A stretch of DNA of 64,000 nucleotides from Oceanisphaera sp. IT1-181 (GTDB lineage: Bacteria > Pseudomonadota > Gammaproteobacteria > Enterobacterales > Aeromonadaceae). The stretch is from the NCBI RefSeq assembly GCF_033807535.1, contig NZ_CP136856.1, forward strand, positions 1,111,001 through 1,175,000, in the 5' to 3' direction. Made by a program: the position numbers and the translations under genes. Position 1 is the stretch's first letter, and each line of letters begins with the position of its first letter. Shown here in pieces: positions 38,919-47,368 of the stretch. The notes under the pieces were generated by a model. That model worked only from the letters and a program-made list of their open reading frames with translations, was not told the origin of the DNA and did not search any database.

Positions 38919-40493
38919 ATGATCAAAAACATTCATGATAACCGGATCTTGATCCTGGATTTCGGCTCGCAATATACTCAACTGATAGCCCGCCGCGTTC
39001 GGGAGTTGGGTGTGTATTGTGAGTTGTGGCCATGGGACGTAACCGATGCCAAAATCCGCGACTTTAAGCCAAATGGCATTATCTTGTCTGGGGGGCCTGA
39101 GTCCGTTACTGAAGCTAACAGCCCACGCGCACCGCAATATGTGTTTGACGCCGGCGTGCCAGTATTTGGTATTTGCTACGGCATGCAAACCATGGCCGAA
39201 CAGTTAGGCGGCTCTGTTGCCGGTTCAACTGAACGCGAGTTTGGTTATGCTCAAGTACAGCGCGTTGCTGACTGTGCTTTGTTTGCCAATATTGAAGACG
39301 CCATCGACGCTAACGGTCAGCCGTTACTCGATGTGTGGATGAGCCATGGCGATAAAGTCGTGAGCTTGCCTGAAGGCTTCGAGAAAGTGGCGCAAACGGG
39401 CAGCTGCCCATTCGCCGCCATGGCTGATGAAAAGCGCAAGTTCTACGGCGTACAGTTTCACCCAGAAGTGACCCATACTCGCCAAGGCGCGCGTATGCTG
39501 GAGCAGTTCATTCATGATATCTGTGGTTGCGAAGCGTTATGGACGCCTTCCACCATTATCGACGACGCAGTTGCACGCTTACGCGAGCAAGTAGGCAGCG
39601 ACAAGGTTATCTTAGGTCTGTCGGGTGGTGTAGATTCATCCGTTACCGCTATGCTGTTGCACCGCGCCATTGGCCCGCAGCTGACCTGTGTGTTCGTGGA
39701 TAACGGCTTATTGCGCCTAAACGAAGCCGAGCAGGTGATGGATATGTTTGGTGATCATTTTGGTCTCAATATTATTCACGTACCCGCAGAAGACAGGTTC
39801 TTGTCTGCTCTTGCCGGTGAATCTGAGCCAGAAGCCAAGCGTAAGATCATTGGTCGCGTGTTTATCGAAGTGTTCGACGAATATGCGGGCAAAATTCAAG
39901 ACGTGAAATGGCTGGCTCAAGGCACCATCTACCCAGACATTATTGAGTCTGCAGGTGCCGGCGGTAAGGCGCACGTGATCAAGTCTCACCATAACGTGGG
40001 TGGTTTACCTGCCGACATGAAGATGGGCTTGGTTGAGCCGCTTAAAGAGCTGTTCAAAGATGAAGTGCGTCGCATTGGTTTAGAGCTTGGCCTGCCATAC
40101 GACATGCTGTATCGCCATCCGTTCCCAGGCCCAGGCCTAGGTGTGCGGGTATTAGGTGAAGTGAAGAAAGAATACTGTGACCTGTTACGCCGCGCCGATG
40201 CCATCTTCATTGAAGAGCTGCACAAGCACGACTTGTATAACAAGGTTAGTCAGGCCTTCACCGTGTTCTTGCCAGTACGTTCAGTGGGCGTTATGGGCGA
40301 TGCCCGTAAGTACGACTGGGTAGTGTCACTGCGTGCCGTAGAAACTATCGACTTTATGACTGCACATTGGGCACACCTGCCTTATGACTTCTTAGGCCAC
40401 GTGTCTAATCGCATCATTAATGAAGTAGATGGCATCTCCCGCGTGGTTTATGACATCTCTGGTAAGCCACCGGCGACCATTGAGTGGGAATAA
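38919..40493 (+). CDS. guaA: GMP synthase (glutamine-hydrolysing)
   Basis: Converts XMP to GMP using glutamine and ATP. 524 residues (E. coli 525). The class I amidotransferase domain has the nucleophile Cys in FGICYGMQ (about residue 86) and its His-Glu pair in FHPEVTH. The ATP pyrophosphatase loop is [11 protein letters not shown] (near 232). The C-terminal dimer domain ends [13 protein letters not shown]. It follows guaB as in E. coli, and the terminator at 40528 ends the unit. Confidence 0.98.
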   Translation: MIKNIHDNRILILDFGSQYTQLIARRVRELGVYCELWPWDVTDAKIRDFKPNGIILSGGPESVTEANSPRAPQYVFDAGVPVFGICYGMQTMAEQLGGSVAGSTEREFGYAQVQRVADCALFANIEDAIDANGQPLLDVWMSHGDKVVSLPEGFEKVAQTGSCPFAAMADEKRKFYGVQFHPEVTHTRQGARMLEQFIHDICGCEALWTPSTIIDDAVARLREQVGSDKVILGLSGGVDSSVTAMLLHRAIGPQLTCVFVDNGLLRLNEAEQVMDMFGDHFGLNIIHVPAEDRFLSALAGESEPEAKRKIIGRVFIEVFDEYAGKIQDVKWLAQGTIYPDIIESAGAGGKAHVIKSHHNVGGLPADMKMGLVEPLKELFKDEVRRIGLELGLPYDMLYRHPFPGPGLGVRVLGEVKKEYCDLLRRADAIFIEELHKHDLYNKVSQAFTVFLPVRSVGVMGDARKYDWVVSLRAVETIDFMTAHWAHLPYDFLGHVSNRIINEVDGISRVVYDISGKPPATIEWE

Positions 40494-40527
40494 GCCAGCT
40501 GCCTGATTAGGGCAAATTGCTAAATGA

Positions 40528-40553
40528 GAAGGGCGCTTAGGCGCCCTTTTTAA
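40528..40553 (+). terminator. Rho-independent terminator of guaA
   Basis: AAGGGCGC and GCGCCCTT arms around TTAG, followed by TTT. 35 bases after the guaA stop. Confidence 0.9.
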
Positions 40554-40606
40554 TATCTAAAGGAACCGGTTGATAAGACAATTAGGTCGCTCAGGTGCTG
40601 GTGGGG

Positions 40607-40680
40607 AAGTCAGAGGGCACTGCTCAGCTGACCATCTGCGCCAGGGATGGCGCGGCTGAGCAGTGCCCTCTGCCTGACTT
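40607..40680. repeat. Large palindromic element with GGGA-loop hairpin
   Basis: Outer arms AAGTCA...GAGGGCACTGCTCAGC (40607-40628) pair with 40655-40680, one arm carrying four extra bases. The centre is GCGCCA-GGGA-TGGCGC (40638-40653). GGGA-loop hairpins also form the inside of 1399-1498. Confidence 0.7.
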
Positions 40681-40750
40681 ACGCCACCCATATCAACAAA
40701 AACGTGTGACTCAGTGACATACCGTCAGCTTTAAGTGCACAGCCATAGAT

Positions 40751-40850
40751 AAACCCTAAGCTCGAAGGTTTTTAAAGGCTAACAGGCCACCCATACGAGT
40801 GAGCTTTTTCGTTTGGTATCTACACTTTAAAGGTTCGAGTTTAGGCTTTT
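40751..40850. repeat. Imperfect inverted repeat of about 27-base arms
   Basis: The left arm is CCTAAGCTCGAAGG...TTTAAAG (40751-40778). The right arm (40824-40850) is its imperfect complement. Several bases differ, so this is likely old or chance-assisted. Confidence 0.4.
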
Positions 40851-41237
40851 GAGGAGGTTTTTTTGTGCGGAGTTGATGATTACGTTCTCCTCATCAATAT
40901 GGGCACTCCTTTTAGCATTGCCGAGACTAGATAGAGCAGCGCTTGTTGCCGCTATCTCAGGTATTCGCCATTGATATGCCGCTTAATGTCGTCATGTTCA
41001 ATCACGTGCATGCAGTGTTGAGAATTGATGTGGATACCGCACAAACATAGTGACGTTAGTTGAAGTAACCCCAGCTAAATTTACTGAAACATGGCTGAGC
41101 GTTATGAGGCATTAGGTGGTGCTAAGCTTTGCCCGCTTAGGCGCAGTCGTGCTATGTTGAGTCCCGCCATATTCATGGTTTGACAAGATAAAACGAGGCC
41201 TGTTGGAAAACGGTCGCTGAATATATTAAGGAAAATA

Positions 41238-42218
41238 ATGATGCGCAATCCCTTTCGTTCATTTCGTCGCACACTGGGTGTATCGGCGGCCACGCTAGCA
41301 CTGGTAACTGCGGCTTTCTCTGCTCATGCTGAAACCCGCGTGACCTATAAATCGGCCTCCGCTGGTACCGCTTATTATCAGATGGGCGTAGAGCTTTCTG
41401 AGGCAATACGTCAGGGCACGGATGGCGCCATTATTCTGACCCTAGAAGAGAGTCAGGGCTCGGTACAAAATGTGATGGAAGTGATGGCTCGCCAAGGTAA
41501 CTATGTGTTTACCACGCCACCCGCATTAGTTGGCCAAGCCATGGCCGGAGAGGGCGTTTTTGCCAAGCGCCAGAATCCTCGCTTTCAAGAGATCCGAGGT
41601 TTGTTCCCTATTCCCTCTATTACCATGCACTTTGTATTAGCGGGTGACGAGGGCGTGACCGATATTAGTGCACTGAAAGGTAAGCACCTATTGATTGGTC
41701 GAGGCACTTTTGGTGCTCGCGAAGCCGCTCGCTACCTGGAACTGTTTGGTTTGGAAGACAGTGTGAAAATTGCCGATGCCGCTATTGGCAGTGGGCCCGA
41801 TGCGCTCAAAAACGGTCAGGTTGATGGCTTTGCGACCGCCAGTTCTTTTCCCTCGCCCAACGTGATTGAAACGGCCGCCAGCATGCCGGTGACCTTGATC
41901 AGCCTGACCGATGAACAAATCACACAGACCGGTGCCCCACGACAAACCATTCCTGCTGGTACCTATCCCGGCGTTGATAAAAACGTAGAGACCACGTCGC
42001 TACCGGTTATTGCTTACACGACGACGGCGATGGATAGCGACACCGCTTATACCTTGACCAAAACGTTTTGGGAGCGCCGCGATGCCATGGCTGAAGAAGC
42101 CGCGTGGTGGGGAAGTATTACTCCCGACATGCTAGAGAATATGGCCGGCAAGCTTCACTCTGGTGCGCTTCGTTACTACGACGAAATTGGGGTTGTGGTG
42201 CCAGACACCTTGCGTTAA
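41238..42218 (+). CDS. TAXI family TRAP transporter substrate-binding protein
   Basis: Periplasmic receptor of a TRAP transporter. 326 residues: signal peptide with a twin Arg at FRRTLGVSAATLALV and cleavage near AHA-ETRV (residue 31), then the TAXI two-domain fold. Family features are YQMGVELSEAI, EESQGSVQN and LLIGRGTFGAREAARYL. AAGGAAAAT precedes the ATG. The permease follows 71 bases on. TAXI receptors bind dicarboxylates or amino acids such as glutamate; the ligand here is not readable from sequence. Confidence 0.9.
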   Translation: MMRNPFRSFRRTLGVSAATLALVTAAFSAHAETRVTYKSASAGTAYYQMGVELSEAIRQGTDGAIILTLEESQGSVQNVMEVMARQGNYVFTTPPALVGQAMAGEGVFAKRQNPRFQEIRGLFPIPSITMHFVLAGDEGVTDISALKGKHLLIGRGTFGAREAARYLELFGLEDSVKIADAAIGSGPDALKNGQVDGFATASSFPSPNVIETAASMPVTLISLTDEQITQTGAPRQTIPAGTYPGVDKNVETTSLPVIAYTTTAMDSDTAYTLTKTFWERRDAMAEEAAWWGSITPDMLENMAGKLHSGALRYYDEIGVVVPDTLR

Positions 42219-42289
42219 TCCTTTTCGTTTCGCTGTTCACTGCCACGGCACAAGCCTCGTGGCAGTGTTGTATTGATAGGTACACAGGC

Positions 42290-44089
42290 ATGCGTGTTTT
42301 TACTTCGTCGCAAGCGGCGACCCCTGCGGATGATGACTCAATAGCGTCTGGTTGGATGGCGTTAGGCGCGGTTAGTGTCGTATTTCATCTTGGATTAATT
42401 TTTTATGGTTTAACGCCTGCGCTCGTCAGTCGGCCGCTACACATGGCGCTGTTGTTGCCGTGGGTTTTAATTTATATGGCTAACACCCCAGCGCAACGGA
42501 TCAGTGGTTGGTTGCTGACGGTATTAGGCATTGCCGCGTGTGGCTATATTGCCGTTAATGAGTCTGTGTTAGCGGATCAGTACGGTTTTATTGATAACTA
42601 CCTGCAAATGGCCATAGGCTTATTTTTAATCGCATTAGCGCTTGAGGCGGCACGCCGAGCCATTGGCTGGCCATTACCGATGGTTGCCCTACTGTCTTTG
42701 ATGTACGGCGCTTTGGGCCAATATATTCCGGGGTCTTTCGGCCATCCTGGGCTACCGCTACCAAGCATGGTCGGCACCTTGACGATTGCCGAAGGCGGGT
42801 TATGGGGCTCGCTAACGGGAGTGAGTGTTAGCGTGGTTGCCATTTTTGTGATTTTTGGTGCCGTACTGAATGCCGGTGAAGCGGGCCAGGGTTTTATGAA
42901 TCTAGCTAGCGCGGTAGCGGGTCGGCTCACGGGAGGGGCGGCCAAGGTGGCGGTGATTTCCTCCGCACTAATGGGGTCTATATCAGGCTCGGCATCGGCT
43001 AATGTGGCATCCACAGGGGCCATCACTATTCCCTCAATGGTGCGCCTGCGCTACCCACGTTCGCTGGCCGGTGCGGTGGAAGCGGTTGCCTCCTCCGGCG
43101 GGCAAATCATGCCGCCACTAATGGGCGCGGGTGCCTTCGTTATGGTGGAGCTAACGGGTACACCTTATACGCAAATTATGGCGGCGGCCATGTTGCCTGC
43201 AGTGCTCTACTTTTTGACTGTTTGGGTGGGAATTAATGCTTATGCGACTCGCCATGATTTAAAGCCCATGGCCGAAAGCGAACGTCCGAGCGCGAAAGAA
43301 GTATTGATAACGTCGTTGTTTTTTGCCGTCCCATTTGTGCTGCTGTTAGAGCGTATTTTTAACGGCGGTTATACGCCGCAGTACGCCGCGAGCATTGCGA
43401 TTTTCGCCGGTATGGCGCTGCTGTTCTTTGATGTTACGCTGCGTTTTTCGCTGCCCGGTTTTGTTAAGCGTTTATCAAACGCTGCGGTAACCGCGGGGCG
43501 TCAAATAGCCGTGATTGGTGCCATCATTCTGTGTGCCTCGCTGGTCGTCGGTGTGTTGTCGTTGACCGGATTAGGCGTCAAGGTTACCTCGGGTATTCTT
43601 TCGCTCGCTAACGACATGCTATGGCCTGCGCTGCTATTAACGGCATTAGCTTGCTTGATTTTAGGGATGGAAGTGCCGACGACCGCCGCCTATGTTATCT
43701 GCGTATCTGTTGCAGGGCCGGCGTTGATCTCGTTGGGCTTGGAGCCGCTCTTGGCACACCTCTTCGTCTTCTGGTATGCGCTACTCTCCACCATTACACC
43801 GCCGGTGTGTGGTGGGGTATTTATCGCTGCGGGAATGGTGGGGGAGAATTGGCTAAAAGTCGCGTTTAAGGCAATGGCGTTAGGCATAGGGCTATATATT
43901 ATTCCCTTGGCGATGGTCGCTAACCCAGAGTTAATCCAGTTAGCCGTTAACCCTTCAGCCGCTGTGTTTAATGGGCTGAAAGTGGCGATGGGGTTAGCTG
44001 CTATCTCTTATGGTGTTATTGCACGTAAAGCGCTGTGGCAACGAGGCGCGTTAATCGTGACAGGGGGCATCCTGATCTTCGTGCTTTAA
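42290..44089 (+). CDS. TRAP transporter fused permease subunit (DctQM type)
   Basis: The membrane part of the TRAP transporter, driven by an ion gradient. 599 residues from the ATG at 42290, with about 15 or more membrane helices. The DctM signature region is GGAAKVAVISSALMGSISGS (near 222-241), and VEAVASSGGQIMPPLMGAGAF also fits TAXI-type fused permeases. The frame stays open 186 bases upstream into the receptor gene, but that part looks like a shifted reading, so 42290 is preferred with moderate confidence. The stop overlaps the convergent gene by three bases or so. Confidence 0.88.
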   Translation: MRVFTSSQAATPADDDSIASGWMALGAVSVVFHLGLIFYGLTPALVSRPLHMALLLPWVLIYMANTPAQRISGWLLTVLGIAACGYIAVNESVLADQYGFIDNYLQMAIGLFLIALALEAARRAIGWPLPMVALLSLMYGALGQYIPGSFGHPGLPLPSMVGTLTIAEGGLWGSLTGVSVSVVAIFVIFGAVLNAGEAGQGFMNLASAVAGRLTGGAAKVAVISSALMGSISGSASANVASTGAITIPSMVRLRYPRSLAGAVEAVASSGGQIMPPLMGAGAFVMVELTGTPYTQIMAAAMLPAVLYFLTVWVGINAYATRHDLKPMAESERPSAKEVLITSLFFAVPFVLLLERIFNGGYTPQYAASIAIFAGMALLFFDVTLRFSLPGFVKRLSNAAVTAGRQIAVIGAIILCASLVVGVLSLTGLGVKVTSGILSLANDMLWPALLLTALACLILGMEVPTTAAYVICVSVAGPALISLGLEPLLAHLFVFWYALLSTITPPVCGGVFIAAGMVGENWLKVAFKAMALGIGLYIIPLAMVANPELIQLAVNPSAAVFNGLKVAMGLAAISYGVIARKALWQRGALIVTGGILIFVL

Positions 44090-44640
44090 TATTCGGCATT
44101 TAATAGTAGTGGTGAAGAGCTCGGCAGCGGCTGGCGAGCAAACATCACCCAAGTATCCAGCGCAGGCCCCAGTGACTGTATTAAACGCAGCTGCTCGGGA
44201 GCCTGCGCTATCACCTCTTCGGCGCAAATACCGGCCTCAAAACGCCTCGCAAGCAGGCCCTCTGCCACTGCCACTATGGTAGGAACATCAATGATCTGAT
44301 ATTCCGTTAAGTCGGTGTAGTAGCGAGTAGCTGGTTGCAGTGCCACTTGCGTAGGGTGAGTAATAGCGCGTTGTGCAATCAGAGCAAGTGGCTTGCTGCC
44401 CGCAATAAAGGTATCCACGGGGTAAGCTCGATGCATATAACGGCCTACGCAATCGCCATGGGTTGCATGGGCGGTGCACTGCAATACGTGACTCACTTGT
44501 CCCGTCACCAGTGCTTGAAACGCATCTTCGAACTGTGTGAATAGTGCCACGCTGCCCTCGTTTAAACGGCGCACTTTAAGATAGCGTTTGGCAATCATTT
44601 CGTGGTTGCTACCACTAGGCCCTAACGTTGCAATTCGCAT
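44086..44640 (-). CDS. Prephenate dehydratase-like protein
   Basis: 184 residues from the ATG at 44640, which has AAGGAG close upstream; the frame extends five codons further. The N-terminal motif MRIATLGPSGSNHEMIAKRYL (residues 1-21 of the chain) resembles the GPxGTxS start of prephenate dehydratases and BacA-type prephenate decarboxylases. A TR-containing segment (PATRYYTD) lies mid-chain. There is no ACT domain. The usual catalytic Thr-Arg-Phe near the C terminus is not clear, so this may be a binding protein of the same fold. It is convergent with the TRAP permease; transcription starts beside the riboswitch region. Confidence 0.6.
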   Translation of the reverse strand: MRIATLGPSGSNHEMIAKRYLKVRRLNEGSVALFTQFEDAFQALVTGQVSHVLQCTAHATHGDCVGRYMHRAYPVDTFIAGSKPLALIAQRAITHPTQVALQPATRYYTDLTEYQIIDVPTIVAVAEGLLARRFEAGICAEEVIAQAPEQLRLIQSLGPALDTWVMFARQPLPSSSPLLLNAEY

Positions 44641-45011
44641 GGTGCTCCTTATCAATTCACAGTTGTCTTAAACAATTAATGGGTAAAAACCAAAGAGACT
44701 TCCGGCCACCTGATCTGATCCCCATGACTAACCTGTCGCAGATACCGCGAAAGGTCAACAGACCCTAATCGTGCCTCATTTGTTCGTCGAATTTCACTTT
44801 GCTCTTGTTAGGCGTTCTGCGTCAGTCGATTGCTAACGAAAACGTTGTGATGTGAAGCCGATAAATGGCTGTGTCTCATCGTTGAGCAGATTTTCTGTCT
44901 GAAAACTCCGTGAAAAGGAGACTAATATCACAAGGTGATATTTTGTTGCTTGGCATTGAATGATTGGGAGTTGAACTGTTAACTTTTTGTAATTATGATG
45001 TGGGTGATCAA
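44641..45011. promoter_or_regulatory. Divergent region upstream of riboswitch and prephenate dehydratase-like gene
   Basis: About 370 bases between the two divergent starts. AT-rich in the 44900-45000 part, where the promoter feeding the riboswitch is expected (TTGTAATTATGATG near 44988 is a possible -10 area). No other motif was seen. Confidence 0.45.
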
Positions 45012-45235
45012 GCCAGCCGGGAGAGAGCACTAAGAGAATGTCGCAAGACACTCACTCTGTGCCGCCGAAGGAGCAACGACCCCGTAAACTCTCAGGCAAA
45101 AGGACCGGTGGCTGTAGACATATCCGAAGAGCGGTCTTGGCACTGTTAGACCCGCCGAAGGAGCAAACCAATCTATCAGGGATAGAGCTGGTGAATCTCT
45201 CAGGCTCCATGACGGATGGGGAAGTCAGGCAAATA
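45012..45235 (+). ncRNA. Tandem glycine riboswitch
   Basis: Two consecutive aptamers of the gcvT type lie in the leader of the dadA-like gene. Aptamer 1 (about 45017-45115) has GGGAGAG, CCGAAGGAGCAA and CTCTCAGGCAAAAGGAC. Aptamer 2 (about 45120-45224) repeats CCGCCGAAGGAGCAA and CTCTCAGG. Both carry the conserved core, so cooperative glycine binding is plausible. Downstream, CAGGC/GCCTG and TTGCG/CGCAA segments (45225-45280) could pair as an expression platform; there is no T run, so control may be translational. ORFs drawn through it are not coding. Confidence 0.93.
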
Positions 45236-45300
45236 AATTGCGTAGCTATTTCTCGTTAATCACACGATGCGCAACGCCTGCACAATAAGAGTGCACTTTC

Positions 45301-46560
45301 ATGTCAGAGATGAAAAAGGTAGCTGTATTAGGTGCCGGTATCACCGGTATTACCACCGCCGCTAAGTTAATTGAGCAGGGTTTTGAAGTCACTGTGTTCG
45401 ACAGACAGCGTTATGCTGCCATGGAAACCAGTTTCGCCAATGGTGGCCAGCTTTCAGCTTCTAATGCTGAGGTTTGGAATACCTGGGCCACGGTATTAAA
45501 AGGTGTTAAATGGATGCTACAAGCGGATGCGCCGTTACTGGTGAATCCAAAACCGAGCTGGCATAAACTGAGCTGGATGCTCGAATTTATGCGCCATATC
45601 CCCGATTACCAGCGTAATACCATTGAAACCACACGTCTTGCCATTGAAGCGCGTCAGCACCTAACGGCGCTGGGGCAAAAATGGGGCGTTGGGTTTGATC
45701 ATTCTGATTGTGGCATCATGCATTTTTATAGTAATCAAAAAGATTTTAAGCACGCTTGTGAAGTTACCAAACTGTTGAAGCAAGGCGGATTAGATCGCCA
45801 AGCACTCACCGCTGGCGATATCAAACTGAAAGAGCCACGGCTACAAGGTGACTTTGTGGGTGGCTTTTGGACACCGAGTGATAGCACCGGCGATATCCAT
45901 AACTTTACCTTTGGTCTGGCCGAAGCGATTCGTAAAGCGGGCGTTACATTTTGCATGGAAACCGAGCTTACAGATGTGAGTATCGAAGGCAAGGGCGTCC
46001 GGGTTACTGATGATAAAGGTAATTCAAACCACTTCGATGCGGTGGTGGTGTGTGCGGGTGTAGGCAGTCGTGCATTGGCGAAAAAATTAGGCGACCGAGT
46101 CAATATTTACCCGGTGAAAGGCTATTCCATTACGGTTAATTTGCGTGACCAGCTGAGTCAAGATAGTGCCCCGCTTATTTCTTTGTTGGACGATGAGACA
46201 AAAATCGTGACCAGTCGTTTGGGAGTAGATCGTTTCCGTATTGCCGGCACCGCCGAGTTTAACGGTAACAATCGCGATATTCGCCATGATCGCATTGAGC
46301 CACTGGTGAAGTGGTGCAATCGACACTTCCCCGATGTGTCTACCGAAAGTGCGGTGGCTTGGGCTGGCTTACGGCCGATGATGCCGAACATGATGCCCAA
46401 GGTTGGCCGAGGTCGTCATCCTCAGGTGTTTTACAACACCGGTCACGGCCACTTGGGATGGACATTAAGTGCAGCCACCGCTGAAATGGTGGCGGGTGTG
46501 ATGGCTGGCGTGCGAGATGAAAGCACAAGCAGCAGCTACTCAACAGTGGTGACGAGTTAA
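45301..46560 (+). CDS. dadA: DadA-type D-amino acid dehydrogenase / glycine-oxidase-like flavoprotein
   Basis: An FAD enzyme that oxidatively deaminates a D-amino acid (or glycine relative) and passes electrons to the respiratory chain. 419 residues with the N-terminal Rossmann motif VAVLGAGITGITTAAKLIEQG and the SFANGGQLSASNAE motif of DadA enzymes near residue 45; the C-terminal end has GHGHLGWTLS. Expression is most likely under glycine control through the leader riboswitch. That suggests glycine or a related amine as physiological substrate (inference), although the family name is D-alanine dehydrogenase. The 46595 terminator follows. Confidence 0.88.
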   Translation: MSEMKKVAVLGAGITGITTAAKLIEQGFEVTVFDRQRYAAMETSFANGGQLSASNAEVWNTWATVLKGVKWMLQADAPLLVNPKPSWHKLSWMLEFMRHIPDYQRNTIETTRLAIEARQHLTALGQKWGVGFDHSDCGIMHFYSNQKDFKHACEVTKLLKQGGLDRQALTAGDIKLKEPRLQGDFVGGFWTPSDSTGDIHNFTFGLAEAIRKAGVTFCMETELTDVSIEGKGVRVTDDKGNSNHFDAVVVCAGVGSRALAKKLGDRVNIYPVKGYSITVNLRDQLSQDSAPLISLLDDETKIVTSRLGVDRFRIAGTAEFNGNNRDIRHDRIEPLVKWCNRHFPDVSTESAVAWAGLRPMMPNMMPKVGRGRHPQVFYNTGHGHLGWTLSAATAEMVAGVMAGVRDESTSSSYSTVVTS

Positions 46561-46594
46561 GGTTATCAACACTTAAAAAGATCGCTTAAAAGAT

Positions 46595-46627
46595 AATGCC
46601 AGTCAGTTTAACTGACTGGCATTTTTT
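46595..46627 (+). terminator. Rho-independent terminator of dadA-like gene
   Basis: AATGCCAGTCAGTT and AACTGACTGGCATT arms with almost no loop, then T run. 35 bases after the stop. Confidence 0.92.
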
Positions 46628-46821
46628 AGGTCTGCAAAAAACATGGGGATAATTGAAGCGTAATAGCAATCTGAGAAAGTAACTGATCTATTTAGCTGCA
46701 CTGTAGAAGCCGAACAAAGGGTCAACTCCACCGACACGCAGCAAGCACCTCTCTGGATCGTCTAGACTCAACACTGCATTGTTACCCTTACTGTGCTTTT
46801 ATTCCATTTAAGGAAACTCCG

Positions 46822-47274
46822 ATGAAAACGACACTTTTTACTGCCTTTTTGACGCTGTTGGTGGCGACTTCGTCACTGGCAGGCGAGGGCATGATCAATA
46901 TTGAAAGTGCATTTGGCGTCACAGAAACGGCAGATCGACTAGAGGCGACCCTGAAAGAGAAAGGCATGACGGTGTTTAACCGCATTAATCATGCACAGGG
47001 GGCTGAGAAGGTTGATATCAAACTAAGAGGCACGGAGCTAATTATCTTTGGTAACCCTAAGGTAGGTAGCCCGTTAATGCAGTGCCAGCAAAGTGTTGCC
47101 CTCGACTTGCCACAAAAAATGCTGGTGTGGCAAGACGCTAGCAGCAAGGTGTGGTTATCCTATAACGACCCTAGCTACTTGGTACAAAGGCACGAGATTA
47201 ACGGGTGTGAGCAAGAGATAGCGACCGTAGCAAAGGCCTTGGCGGGTATTAGTCATAGGGTAGCAACCAAGTAA
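46822..47274 (+). CDS. DUF302 domain exported protein
   Basis: 150 residues. N-terminal signal peptide (MKTTLFTAFLTLLVATSSLA, cleavage near residue 20). The remainder is the DUF302 fold with TADRLEATLKEKGMTVFNRI, ELIIFGNPKVGSPLM and VWLSYNDPSYL. Members are small periplasmic proteins of unknown role. GGAAACTCC precedes the ATG. It converges with cti and is separated by a bidirectional terminator. Confidence 0.88.
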   Translation: MKTTLFTAFLTLLVATSSLAGEGMINIESAFGVTETADRLEATLKEKGMTVFNRINHAQGAEKVDIKLRGTELIIFGNPKVGSPLMQCQQSVALDLPQKMLVWQDASSKVWLSYNDPSYLVQRHEINGCEQEIATVAKALAGISHRVATK

Positions 47275-47278
47275 TAAA

Positions 47279-47307
47279 AAACACCGAGCGTTAGGCTCGG
47301 TGTTTTG
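47279..47307. terminator. Bidirectional terminator between DUF302 gene and cti
   Basis: AACACCGAGC and GCTCGGTGTT arms around GTTAG, with flanking A and T runs on either side. It uses the same CCGAGC core as three other terminators in the window. Confidence 0.88.
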
Positions 47308-47368
47308 GTTTTTACGTATAGCGATAGCTGTGTTTGCGCACAGTTGGGCGTTCGGTGCTTATTTAAGG

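Larger units (their letters stand above)
40494..41237. other. Long intergenic region before the TRAP genes
   Basis: 744 bases without a credible gene. It contains the guaA terminator (40528-40553), the large palindrome (40607-40680) and a weaker inverted repeat (40751-40850). The TRAP promoter should lie within the last 150 bases; no regulator binding site could be named. Confidence 0.55.

Noticed and set aside
40494..41237. A small gene or tRNA in the long gap
   Set aside because: No open frame with a ribosome site and no tRNA-like arms were found; only repeats and a terminator.
42104..42289. N-terminal extension of the TRAP permease
   Set aside because: It is a shifted reading of the receptor gene end; a hydrophobic stretch in it is probably chance.
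45038..45259. ORFs inside the glycine riboswitch
   Set aside because: They run through conserved aptamer sequence and have no protein-like composition.
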